A DNA stretch of 8,251 bases from Nitrospiraceae bacterium UBA2166 (GTDB lineage: Bacteria > Nitrospirota > Nitrospiria > Nitrospirales > UBA2166): NCBI GenBank assembly GCA_002328825.1, contig DCWI01000058.1, positions 1-8,251 on the forward strand. Direction: 5' to 3'. Shown here piece by piece: positions 1-5,905 of the stretch (positions are counted from its first letter, which is position 1; each line of letters starts with the position of its first letter). The translations under genes were made by a program, and so were the position numbers. The notes below the pieces were generated by a model. It ran no database searches. It saw nothing but the letters and a program-made list of their open reading frames with translations, and had not been told where the DNA came from.

Positions 1-459
1 GTTGTAGCCACGTACCGCAGAAATCAGGGCAAGCCCGATGCCGGTATTGCCACTTGTGGGCTCGACCATTGTTGAGCCTGGTTTCAACGTTCCCTGACGT
101 TCCGCTTCCTCGATCATGTTCAAACAGATACGATCTTTGACGCTCCCGCCGGGATTGAGGTATTCGAGTTTCACGTAAATATCTGCCACCCCTTCTTCAG
201 GGAGACGATTGAGTTGAACCAGCGGTGTTTGCCCGATCAGGGCTGTGATGTCCCCAGGGTTTTGTCCCCCTCCCATGTAGAAAATGCATTCCACCCGGTC
301 GCCTTCCGTGAGGGGTGTTGTTCCTAATGCGTCACGTTCAAGCAAGGTCTCGTTCAATTCGACGGCCACCATTTGCGGCTCCCAATCCTTGTGTTTCAGG
401 AGATCAAGGATTGTTCCTCCGGGTATTTCTTCCTGTTTGCCATTCACGATGATTTGCAT
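1..459 (-). CDS. ThiS-type sulfur carrier fused to cysteine synthase (CysK/CysM), partial at left edge
   Basis: Starting at the ATG at 459-457, 153 codons stay open to the window edge, so the C-terminal part is missing. Residues 1-65 read as a ThiS/CysO-like beta-grasp sulfur carrier: MQIIVNGKQEEI at the start, a LLKHKDW helix, VAVELNETLL, and the terminal-type tail CIFYMGGG at 58-65. With no linker, residue 66 onward is a fold-type II PLP cysteine synthase: NPGDITALIGQTPLVQLNRL, the PLP-lysine motif GGSVKDR with Lys108, and the substrate/phosphate loop TSGNTG at 135-140. Family knowledge: a ThiS/CysO thiocarboxylate can donate sulfide to CysM, which makes cysteine from an activated serine. 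Here donor and enzyme are one chain, so the diglycine at 64-65 is not free. A weak SD (AAGAAG) lies 8 bases before the ATG. Met62 is a possible internal start giving a free synthase. The upstream gene ends 52 bases away on the same strand. Confidence 0.88.
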   Translation of the reverse strand, partial: MQIIVNGKQEEIPGGTILDLLKHKDWEPQMVAVELNETLLERDALGTTPLTEGDRVECIFYMGGGQNPGDITALIGQTPLVQLNRLPEEGVADIYVKLEYLNPGGSVKDRICLNMIEEAERQGTLKPGSTMVEPTSGNTGIGLALISAVRGYN

Positions 460-463
460 GTTG

Positions 464-482
464 GTATCTTCTTTTTTGATAC
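464..482. repeat. Small inverted repeat in the leader of the ThiS-CysK gene
   Basis: GTATC and GATAC are perfect inverted arms separated by 9 T-rich bases, lying 5-23 bases before the ThiS-CysK start codon. On the coding strand the loop is A-rich and carries the weak ribosome binding site AAGAAG. The hairpin could affect translation initiation. With 5-bp arms it may also be chance, and it is not a convincing terminator for the upstream gene. Confidence 0.25.
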
Positions 483-511
483 AGATTTATAAAGTGGTGA
501 GATCCTGACAG

Positions 512-2230
512 TTACACTGCTCCGACTTTGGTTTCCACCAAGTAGATCTCGTTATGCTGTCTTCCAATATAGCGCAATTCATTTGAAGTATTCAGGTGCA
601 ACGGCCCATTTTTGCCAGATAGTAGGGAGTCAAACTGTTCGCTTTCCCGTCCGTCGATGACGACCATCCACTTGCGATCGCGCAGTCCGTAAAAAAGCTC
701 ATGTGCACTGTCAGCACTAAAGGTCACTCCGTGTGCCCCAATGCCATCGTACGCTTGTCCGGAGACATTGCGTTCAATGAATACGCGCCATTTGCGATCT
801 GCGCTTTCCGCAACATACGAAAGTTTACTGCTATCTGGGCTGAATAGCAGGCTTTCCTCAATCAGGCTCCAATGAGGGCGCCCGAGTTGTCCGTCAAGCA
901 CGACTCCAGACTTGTCCACACCTTGGGTAACGGAGTACGCAAGGCGCTTTCCGTTTGGACTGAATACTGGGCCTTGGATCCCCACTCTGGAAAAGGCAAG
1001 GTCTTTTTGGGCGGTTCTTCCGTATATGATTTGGCTCGGTTGTCCATCCTGTACCACAAACCACATACCCTCGAGGTTTGCAATGTATGCAAAATGTTGG
1101 CTGTTCGAGGAGAATCGGAATGAGTCGTGTCCGATGTCGGTGTGTGGAATGCCGAGTGCTCCATCCACAACGACGCCCCACTGTGGGCCAATCCGGACGC
1201 CAAATGCGATTTGTGTCCCGTCAGGGCTGTAAGTGGGCTGGATGCCGTCAATATCGTCATAGGAGATGCCGACCTTTTTGTTATCTACGATTGATGTCCA
1301 CGTGTTACCGTCCTTGGCGGAGTATGCGAGGTGAGTGCCTTTCGGATTGAAGGCCAGACTTTGGCCGCGGATCTTGGCATGTGGCGGACCAAAAGTATTA
1401 TCATACACGGCGACCCATTTGTCCCCAGATTGAGCGATATAGGCAGTGTGTTGACCGTCCTTGCTAAAGATGAGTGAGGTTACGGTGATGAAATCAACGT
1501 GCGGTCCTTCATCTCCATCTACGATGACAGCCCAGGTTTTCCCGGTTTGGGTCACATAAGCAGTGCGTGTGCCGGTAGAGTCGAAGAGTGATTCCCCAAT
1601 CCAAATGTTGTCATAGTGAGGACTGACTTGCCCGTCCATGACCATGACTTGTTTCGCACCTGCGTTTGCAATGTAGGCGACTCTGTTGGTGATGGGACTG
1701 AATTGGAGGCTGTACGGGACAATGCGGCGATAGGGAGAGGACAATTCTCCGTCGACGACTGCAAACCATTGGCGCTTCTTGTTCTGTGCGGCGTAGGCAT
1801 ATCGGGATCCGTTGGGACTGAAGGTAAAACTGCCGTCCAAGATCTTGCGATAGCCCGCACTCACCAATTCATCGACAACAATGACCTGATGTTTTCCTTT
1901 GGTCGCTTGGTAGGCCAAACGTTGGCCGTCCGGGCTGAACTGCAAACTGTCGTGTTTGATTGTGTCAAACAGGGCACCTGGTTTCCCGTTACGAACGACT
2001 TGAACCTGCGTATCCGAAGCCTTCTGGATATAGGCGACGCTTTGAATATTCGTGCTGACGACGAGTGATCGGGGATTCCATGTGGCCGGATCGATGGTCG
2101 AGACGAGAGTTTTTGCCTGAACGGGACTGTGTGTTTTTGTGGGTTGATCTGCGACTACCAGCGTAGTGCTGAGTATGAGGCTGATGCCCACAGACGCAGC
2201 GCATGTCCAAAGGTAGATGTCGCGATTCAT
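512..2230 (-). CDS. Exported beta-propeller protein with 13 PD40/TolB-like repeats
   Basis: A 572-residue protein of unknown specific function. Residues 1-28 are a signal peptide (IYLWTCAASVGISLILSTTLVVA), so it should be periplasmic or secreted. From about residue 55 to the end it is almost entirely a tandem repeat of about 40 residues, with a consensus like SLxFSPDGxRxAYxA, then xxWxVVVDG, then a variable G-x-x-Y/H-x-x-I turn. Units begin near residues 55, 95, 134, 174, 214, 252, 291, 331, 370, 420, 460, 501 and 542. The ninth unit is about 10 residues longer. The motif resembles PD40/WD40-like propeller blades as in TolB. Thirteen units would suit two propellers or one propeller plus extra blades. 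The ATG overlaps the stop of the FGE-like gene by 4 bases (ATGA), and an AAGGA-type SD lies within that gene, indicating translational coupling. No catalytic motif is visible, so a binding or scaffold role is inferred. Confidence 0.85.
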   Translation of the reverse strand: MNRDIYLWTCAASVGISLILSTTLVVADQPTKTHSPVQAKTLVSTIDPATWNPRSLVVSTNIQSVAYIQKASDTQVQVVRNGKPGALFDTIKHDSLQFSPDGQRLAYQATKGKHQVIVVDELVSAGYRKILDGSFTFSPNGSRYAYAAQNKKRQWFAVVDGELSSPYRRIVPYSLQFSPITNRVAYIANAGAKQVMVMDGQVSPHYDNIWIGESLFDSTGTRTAYVTQTGKTWAVIVDGDEGPHVDFITVTSLIFSKDGQHTAYIAQSGDKWVAVYDNTFGPPHAKIRGQSLAFNPKGTHLAYSAKDGNTWTSIVDNKKVGISYDDIDGIQPTYSPDGTQIAFGVRIGPQWGVVVDGALGIPHTDIGHDSFRFSSNSQHFAYIANLEGMWFVVQDGQPSQIIYGRTAQKDLAFSRVGIQGPVFSPNGKRLAYSVTQGVDKSGVVLDGQLGRPHWSLIEESLLFSPDSSKLSYVAESADRKWRVFIERNVSGQAYDGIGAHGVTFSADSAHELFYGLRDRKWMVVIDGRESEQFDSLLSGKNGPLHLNTSNELRYIGRQHNEIYLVETKVGAV

Positions 2231-3162
2231 TCTTCTGTTCCTTCGTAATTCCGAGTGGGTTCAGCATCGCCAACATTTTGGGCACACCGAAAGCCGGCGT
2301 AGGGAGCGTTATAAATGTGTGACCAGCCTGCGCGAAAGGTGGTTGTGAGTTGAGCCGGCACCGACTTAGCTGATCCCCCACGGATGCCATAAGACGAAAG
2401 TTTTTTCCCGTGCTTATTCATTGTTCCTTTCGGAGGGCCCTGCGGGTTGCGCAGGGGCATTTCTTGGTAGTACTCATCTAGGTAGATATCGTTGACCCAC
2501 TCGAACACATTTCCCACCATATGATGTACTCCGTATGGCGATGCTCCTTGTGGGTGGCTGTCAACTGGAGCGAGTGAACTTGGCCCTTGCCATTCCTGTG
2601 GACGCACTCCAAAGTGGGCAAGCTCGTTTGTTGGCTCGGCATCTCCCCATGGATGCATTCTTCCGTCTCTTCCACGCGCGGCTTTTTCCCATTCTGCTTC
2701 AGTCGGAAGCCGTTTTCCTGCCCATTCGCAGTAGCCCTTCGCGGAGCTCCACCTAATGCTTGTGACAGGACGATTCCCGTGAATGGAAAGGTTAACCCGG
2801 AAAGCATTTGTTGGGAGATAGGCTGGTTCCAATGAACCTCCACCATTGGCTTCAACGTACGCAAAATAGAGGGTGTTCGATACTTCATATTTATCGATGT
2901 AGTAGGCGTCTAAATAGACAGGCTGCTGGGGTTTCTCATTTCTTCGTGCTCCTCCGTAATGAACAGCTGTGCTATTGCCCATCAGGAATTCTCCTGCCGG
3001 GACAAGAGCCATTGGAGCCCCGTCCTTACCGGTAATTTCGGCAGGGAAATTTGTATTGTCCTCTGCTGCGTGGGCGCTGTGAAGGGCAGAGATGACAAGC
3101 AGTAATCCTATCGTGGCGATCAATCGTAGTGTTTTGATATTTCGTCGTTCATTGCAAATCAT
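2227..3162 (-). CDS. Exported FGE-sulfatase fold (SUMF1/NirV-like) protein lacking the FGE cysteines
   Basis: A 311-residue protein with an N-terminal signal peptide (hydrophobic core LRLIATIGLLLVISALHSA, likely cleavage after AHA or AHAA near 31-33). The rest is a full-length formylglycine-generating-enzyme fold (PF03781). Visible family motifs are MALVPAGEFLMGN at 51-63, DAYYIDKYEVSN at 85-96, RPVTSIRWSSAKGYCEWAGK at 131-150, RLPTEAEWEKAARG at 151-164, MVGNVFEW at 215-222, YGIRGGS at 258-264 and YAGFRCA at 288-294. True FGE has two copper-binding cysteines shortly after the RGGS segment. Here that stretch is AKSVPAQLTTTFRAG with none, so sulfatase activation is unlikely. Related non-FGE members include NirV, EgtB and PvdO. 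The start is well supported: GAGG lies 5 bases before the ATG. It is the first gene of a minus-strand series. The 235 bases before it (3163-3397) show no convincing promoter or terminator. Confidence 0.88.
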   Translation of the reverse strand: MICNERRNIKTLRLIATIGLLLVISALHSAHAAEDNTNFPAEITGKDGAPMALVPAGEFLMGNSTAVHYGGARRNEKPQQPVYLDAYYIDKYEVSNTLYFAYVEANGGGSLEPAYLPTNAFRVNLSIHGNRPVTSIRWSSAKGYCEWAGKRLPTEAEWEKAARGRDGRMHPWGDAEPTNELAHFGVRPQEWQGPSSLAPVDSHPQGASPYGVHHMVGNVFEWVNDIYLDEYYQEMPLRNPQGPPKGTMNKHGKKLSSYGIRGGSAKSVPAQLTTTFRAGWSHIYNAPYAGFRCAQNVGDAEPTRNYEGTEE

Positions 3163-3214
3163 TATTTCCTCACTAAACAGAGATATGGACAGAATTAATT
3201 TTTAGCGAACAGAG

Positions 3215-3232
3215 CCACTCATGATGAGGTGG
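3215..3232. repeat. Imperfect palindrome upstream of the FGE-like gene
   Basis: CCACTCATGATGAGGTGG is self-complementary apart from one bulged base, with CTCAT and ATGAG flanking a central G. It sits 53-70 bases upstream of the FGE-like start in the 235-base gap after rusA. It has no T-run on either side, so an operator or small hairpin is more likely than a terminator. The rest of this gap holds nothing I can identify. Confidence 0.25.
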
Positions 3233-3397
3233 ATCCCAGTCAACCTGTTAAGCGCTACCAAGCTCTAAGTGTCCGGAAGATAACGGGACATTCGAGATAT
3301 CCGATGGCTATTCGAGTGAGTCTACACGACAACAAGCGCCCTGAGGATCGCCCTCCTTAAAGACCCACAGTCGAGCCAGTCTAGGATACACGGTTTG

Positions 3398-3799
3398 CTA
3401 CTCTGTGTCATCCCCGCATGAGGTCAGGAGCACTTCGAGGCGCGGTTCTGTGCGGTCAATCTTCTTGTGAAGGTGAATCTCAACAACGCGGTTATCGTTC
3501 ACCTCAAGCGCTTCGCAAATCGCATCCTGCGTAATCTTGAGTCCACTATCCAAGTCCCGCCGCAATGCTGTGCGCAGATAGAACCACATAGAGAGAACCA
3601 AGTCATGAGATTTCATGAAGGAGCGTAATCGCTCTCGGTCCGGGTTTTTTGCGAGTGCCAGCAGGACATGCTGTCCCACTAGCTGCTTGTACGAGCGGCT
3701 TTCTGACGAAAGGATGCGGCGGCCCTTCACCGTTGCGTATTGGTGATTGATGCTAGGAGGAATGGGAAGTGTTAGGTGAAGCCGATTATCATTGGACAC
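3398..3799 (-). CDS. RusA-family Holliday junction resolvase / endodeoxyribonuclease
   Basis: A 133-residue protein with the RusA fold signature (PF05866). The N-terminus LTLPIPPSINHQYATVKGRR at 9-28 fits the family opening, where PPS-x-N is typical. The catalytic region RRDLDSGLKITQDAICEAL at 80-98 gives Asp82, Asp84 and Lys88, and VNDNRVVEIHLHK at 100-112 gives Asp102. The spacing D-x-D, then K, then D about 20 residues on matches E. coli RusA (Asp70, Asp72, Lys76, Asp91). RusA dimers cut Holliday junctions in a metal-dependent way. The gene starts with GTG. An in-frame TAA lies 36 bases upstream and there is no other start between, although no clear SD is visible. It follows mraZ by 42 bases on the same strand and probably shares its promoter. 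RusA genes are often phage-derived, but no other phage gene is present here. Confidence 0.82.
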   Translation of the reverse strand: MSNDNRLHLTLPIPPSINHQYATVKGRRILSSESRSYKQLVGQHVLLALAKNPDRERLRSFMKSHDLVLSMWFYLRTALRRDLDSGLKITQDAICEALEVNDNRVVEIHLHKKIDRTEPRLEVLLTSCGDDTE

Positions 3800-3841
3800 G
3801 AGATATGCAGTCGTTTGGTGAACTTTCCAATGTTAATGCTA

Positions 3842-4288
3842 TTACAGGAGTTCCATAAAGCGCGTTTGGGCACTTTCAAGTTTTTCTTCGTTCATCTTTA
3901 GGTAGTGTTGCCATGCGGATGGACTCCACACCTCGAGCTTTTGATACAGACCAAGAAGAACAACTTCTTGGTCAATATCGAGGTTCAGGTGTTTACGCAT
4001 TTTCCCTGGAATCAGAACGCGCCCCCCTTTGTCGACATCTGACATTGTCATTTCCGATACAACATGATGCATGAACAAGCGGCTTTCCTCTTCATCAAGG
4101 GAATCACGGCTCTGTTCAAGGATTCGTGTCCATTCTGGGTGGGTATAGGCCCAGAGGCAGGATTCGGGACCTTTCAGGTATACGAGGCGTTTCCCATGGG
4201 TCTCGAGGATTTCTCGCATGGGTTGCGGGAGAATAAATCGCCCTTTCTCGTCAAGTTTACAGATGTGCTCGCCAGCAAACATTTCCAA
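3842..4288 (-). CDS. mraZ: MraZ, SpoVT-AbrB-type DNA-binding regulator
   Basis: A 148-residue protein of normal MraZ length with the two tandem SpoVT-AbrB domains. The first holds FAGEHICKLDEKGRFILPQP (4-23), and the second holds SDVDKGGRVLIPGKMRKHL (83-101). The DEKGR and DKGGR sites are the conserved MraZ motifs. MraZ forms ring-shaped oligomers and binds repeats upstream of the division and cell-wall (dcw) operon, which it normally heads. Here the next gene is a RusA nuclease, not rsmH/ftsL, so this copy lies outside the usual setting. The start is uncertain. TTG at 4288 has GAGG 7 bases upstream. ATG at 4282 matches the usual MraZ start (MF) but is 13 bases from that SD. A sigma70-type promoter lies 35 bases upstream. 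Confidence 0.92.
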   Translation of the reverse strand: MEMFAGEHICKLDEKGRFILPQPMREILETHGKRLVYLKGPESCLWAYTHPEWTRILEQSRDSLDEEESRLFMHHVVSEMTMSDVDKGGRVLIPGKMRKHLNLDIDQEVVLLGLYQKLEVWSPSAWQHYLKMNEEKLESAQTRFMELL

Positions 4289-4322
4289 GCTCTAACCTCA
4301 TGGAAAACATGAAGGGGGAACA

Positions 4323-4351
4323 ATGCTATGGTATGTTTCGCGTGCTGTCAA
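4323..4351 (-). promoter_or_regulatory. Sigma70-type promoter of mraZ-rusA
   Basis: On the minus strand, TTGACA (4351-4346) is followed by a 17-base spacer and TAGCAT (4328-4323). The -35 box is perfect, the spacing is optimal and the -10 box matches 4 of 6. Transcription would start near 4316, giving a leader of about 28 bases before the mraZ TTG. It lies wholly in the 78-base gap after the radical SAM gene, so mraZ-rusA need not depend on read-through. No clear TGGG-type MraZ-binding repeats were seen around it. Confidence 0.7.
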
Positions 4352-4366
4352 GTTTTTGGCGCTGCT

Positions 4367-5668
4367 TTACTGACGAGGTGCAAAGGATGGGATGCCCGAT
4401 TTATCGAACCGGGTCTTGACGGCTTGCATCATCTCTGGGGTAACTTCGGAGTGTCCGTGTTCACGCGCGTGCCGTTCAACGCTCTTGATGACCATCCCTC
4501 TGGCAAACGATGGAACCCGGTCCAAGCGTTCTTGGGCAGCTTGGGTCCAGGTGAGTTCATAGGAAGGTTCTGCTCCGAATGCGGTGATATGTGGAAATTG
4601 GATCAATTCGTCGCCATGCTGGCCGGGCTGGTATGTGCACGAGGGATCTTCAGATAGGTAATCGTCTGTCGCAGCATAGGCGCGTGCGCGACAGCCACCA
4701 CAGACGTCTCGAAATTCACATTTACCGCAGCGTCCACCGAGTAGCGTTCGGTCACGGAGTTGGTCGAAAACTTCGGAACTGTTCCACAGGGTGGCAAAAT
4801 TATTTTCCTTGAGATTTCCCACGCTTACTGGAAGGTAAGGACATGGTGTCAGGTCGCCCTCTGGCGAAATCCGACAGTAATAGATGCCACAAGGGCATGT
4901 TCCTCCAGGGTATCCCTGCAGGAGTGGAGAATCGGATTCTCGTTCGTAGACGGTACGTTTGAAATGAGGCGCACATTTTGCTGCCACGAACATCTTCCCT
5001 TTGTATTTTTCCTGCAATTCAGAAAGCGTTTTGAGCATGGTTTCGTATTGGTCTGGACTCAGGTCCATGATGGTTTTTCCGCGACCAGTGCGAACGAGAA
5101 AGTACAGGTTGAAGACTTTGGCGCCGAGATCTGCCGCATATTCAACCATCTGTGGAATTTGGGCAAAATTCATACGGGTTACGGATGTTTGCACTAGAAA
5201 CTGCATGCGGTGACGCACAAGTACTTCAATGCCCTTCAGGGTGGCGTCTAGCGCGCCGTCGATCCCTCGGAATTTATCGTGATCACTTGGTGAGCAAGAG
5301 TCGAGGCTGATCCCTGCGCCGCTCACCCCATGACTGAGCATTTGTGTGACTGTCTCGTCGTCAAGTAGGATCCCATTGGTTCCCATCACGACTAAAAGCC
5401 CTGTATTGGAGGCATAGCGAGAAATCTCGAGAATATCCGGCCTGAGAAGAGGTTCGCCACCGGTCAAAATTAAAAGGGCATTGCTATTGATCGTGGCAAT
5501 TTGATCGATGACCGTGAAACACTGTTCGCGAGTGAGTTCGCCGTCGCGCATGTAACCGCTAGGAAACTCGGTGGTATCAACAAAACCTGCGGGTAGGTAG
5601 CAATGGGTACACTTTAGGTTGCATAACCTAGTGATATTCCACGAAATGGCCTGAATTTTTGGCTGCAT
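4367..5668 (-). CDS. Radical SAM-SPASM protein (NirJ/AhbD-like) with C-terminal PCP_red domain
   Basis: A 433-residue cytoplasmic Fe-S enzyme. The radical SAM core starts at once: SWNITRLCNLKCTHC holds the CxxxCxxC cluster site (Cys16, Cys20, Cys23), and LTGGEPLLRP at 68-77 is the SAM-binding GGEP motif. A SPASM-type region follows with many cysteines (232, 258, 260, 265, 276, 314, 317, 323, 326, 344), including CRISPEGDLTPCPYLP and CGKCEFRDVCGGCRARA, which would hold auxiliary Fe-S clusters. Residues about 371-421 (LTWTQAAQERLDRVPSFARG, then KSVERHAREHG and VTPEMM) match the PCP_red domain seen at the C-terminus of protochlorophyllide reductase subunit B. The NirJ/AhbD group acts on tetrapyrroles (heme d1, or decarboxylation in alternative heme synthesis). 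The PCP_red tail supports a tetrapyrrole role, but the substrate is inferred. The ATG at 5668 has AAGGA 8 bases upstream. A TTG at 5728 would add 20 residues but lacks an SD. Confidence 0.85.
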   Translation of the reverse strand: MQPKIQAISWNITRLCNLKCTHCYLPAGFVDTTEFPSGYMRDGELTREQCFTVIDQIATINSNALLILTGGEPLLRPDILEISRYASNTGLLVVMGTNGILLDDETVTQMLSHGVSGAGISLDSCSPSDHDKFRGIDGALDATLKGIEVLVRHRMQFLVQTSVTRMNFAQIPQMVEYAADLGAKVFNLYFLVRTGRGKTIMDLSPDQYETMLKTLSELQEKYKGKMFVAAKCAPHFKRTVYERESDSPLLQGYPGGTCPCGIYYCRISPEGDLTPCPYLPVSVGNLKENNFATLWNSSEVFDQLRDRTLLGGRCGKCEFRDVCGGCRARAYAATDDYLSEDPSCTYQPGQHGDELIQFPHITAFGAEPSYELTWTQAAQERLDRVPSFARGMVIKSVERHAREHGHSEVTPEMMQAVKTRFDKSGIPSFAPRQ

Positions 5669-5676
5669 TGTTCCCG

Positions 5677-5681
5677 TCCTT
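5677..5681 (-). promoter_or_regulatory. Ribosome binding site deciding the radical SAM start
   Basis: AAGGA on the minus strand lies 8 bases before the ATG at 5668. The upstream in-frame TTG at 5728 has no comparable site. The ATG also places the conserved N-terminus (MQPKIQAISWNITRLCNLKC) at the protein start, as is usual for NirJ-type proteins. Confidence 0.6.
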
Positions 5682-5709
5682 GCCGTTAGAGGACCTACAT
5701 AGTACCGGC

Positions 5710-5726
5710 GCAGGATGTTTTCCTGC
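5710..5726. repeat. Perfect inverted repeat in the radical SAM leader
   Basis: GCAGGA and TCCTGC are perfect 6-base arms around a 5-base loop. If the radical SAM gene starts at 5668, this lies 42 bases upstream of it, in the likely 5' leader. It could be a regulatory hairpin or an operator. There is no adjacent T-run, so it is not a terminator. Confidence 0.4.
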
Positions 5727-5775
5727 AAGTGCTCTAGGCGTATGACACATTACAATATCTGTAGGTAAGACAATG

Positions 5776-5801
5776 CTAGGATTCGATCCTAGTCCCTAGG
5801 G
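5776..5801. promoter_or_regulatory. Paired palindromes in the divergent intergenic region
   Basis: Two adjoining symmetrical sequences sit here: CTAGGAT-TCG-ATCCTAG (5776-5792, 7-base arms) and the perfect 8-base palindrome CCCTAGGG (5794-5801). They share the core CTAGG/CCTAG. They lie between the divergent radical SAM and cupredoxin genes and just upstream of the plus-strand promoter candidates, where a repressor or activator site would be expected. The bound factor is unknown and an operator role is inferred from position and symmetry. Confidence 0.4.
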
Positions 5802-5803
5802 TA

Positions 5804-5845
5804 TTGCGCCATAGGGTTGGCATACGTATACTCAGAAGCTTTTAT
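5804..5845 (+). promoter_or_regulatory. Candidate promoter(s) for the cupredoxin-like gene
   Basis: Two overlapping sigma70-like pairs occur. TTGCGC (5804-5809) plus 17 bases plus TATACT (5827-5832) has a strong -10 and a poor -35. TTGGCA (5817-5822) plus 17 bases plus TTTTAT (5840-5845) has a strong -35 and a weaker -10. Either would give a leader of about 50-70 bases before the ATG at 5906. They start just after the paired palindromes at 5776-5801. Confidence 0.4.
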
Positions 5846-5890
5846 TTACCTTGGGCCTTGTTTTTGACTTCAATGATTATCAAATCTGGG

Positions 5891-5896
5891 GGGGAG
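5891..5896 (+). promoter_or_regulatory. Ribosome binding site of the cupredoxin-like gene
   Basis: GGGGAG, the end of a seven-G run (5888-5894) plus AG, lies 9 bases before the ATG at 5906. An in-frame GTG at 5900 would leave only 3 bases, so ATG is the better start. Confidence 0.6.
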
Positions 5897-5905
5897 AAAG
5901 TGAGT

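Noticed and set aside
1616..2068. 150-codon plus-strand frame opposite the propeller gene, and similar frames at 872-1350
   Set aside because: They are antisense shadows of the repeat-rich coding sequence, with no SD and no recognisable protein features.
2227..3162. Reading the FGE-like protein as a genuine sulfatase-activating enzyme
   Set aside because: The two catalytic cysteines are absent and no sulfatase is nearby.
3215..3232. Hairpin considered as a terminator for mraZ-rusA
   Set aside because: No T-run follows on either strand, and the centre is too tight for a good terminator loop. It is kept only as a low-confidence palindrome.
3199..3360. Plus-strand open frame of about 53 codons in the gap between the FGE-like gene and rusA
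   Set aside because: There is no SD, the only ATG is 18 codons before the stop, and a frame of this length is expected by chance.
5776..5792. On the minus strand CTAGG-ATCGAAT-CCTAG looks like a tRNA T-arm
   Set aside because: No matching acceptor stem, anticodon arm or CCA is found at the right distances, so it is treated as a palindrome and not as a tRNA or tRNA fragment.
5874..5882. TGATTATCA resembling half-sites of an FNR/CRP box
   Set aside because: The arms are separated by 1 base instead of the 4-6 expected, and the site sits downstream of the promoter candidates.
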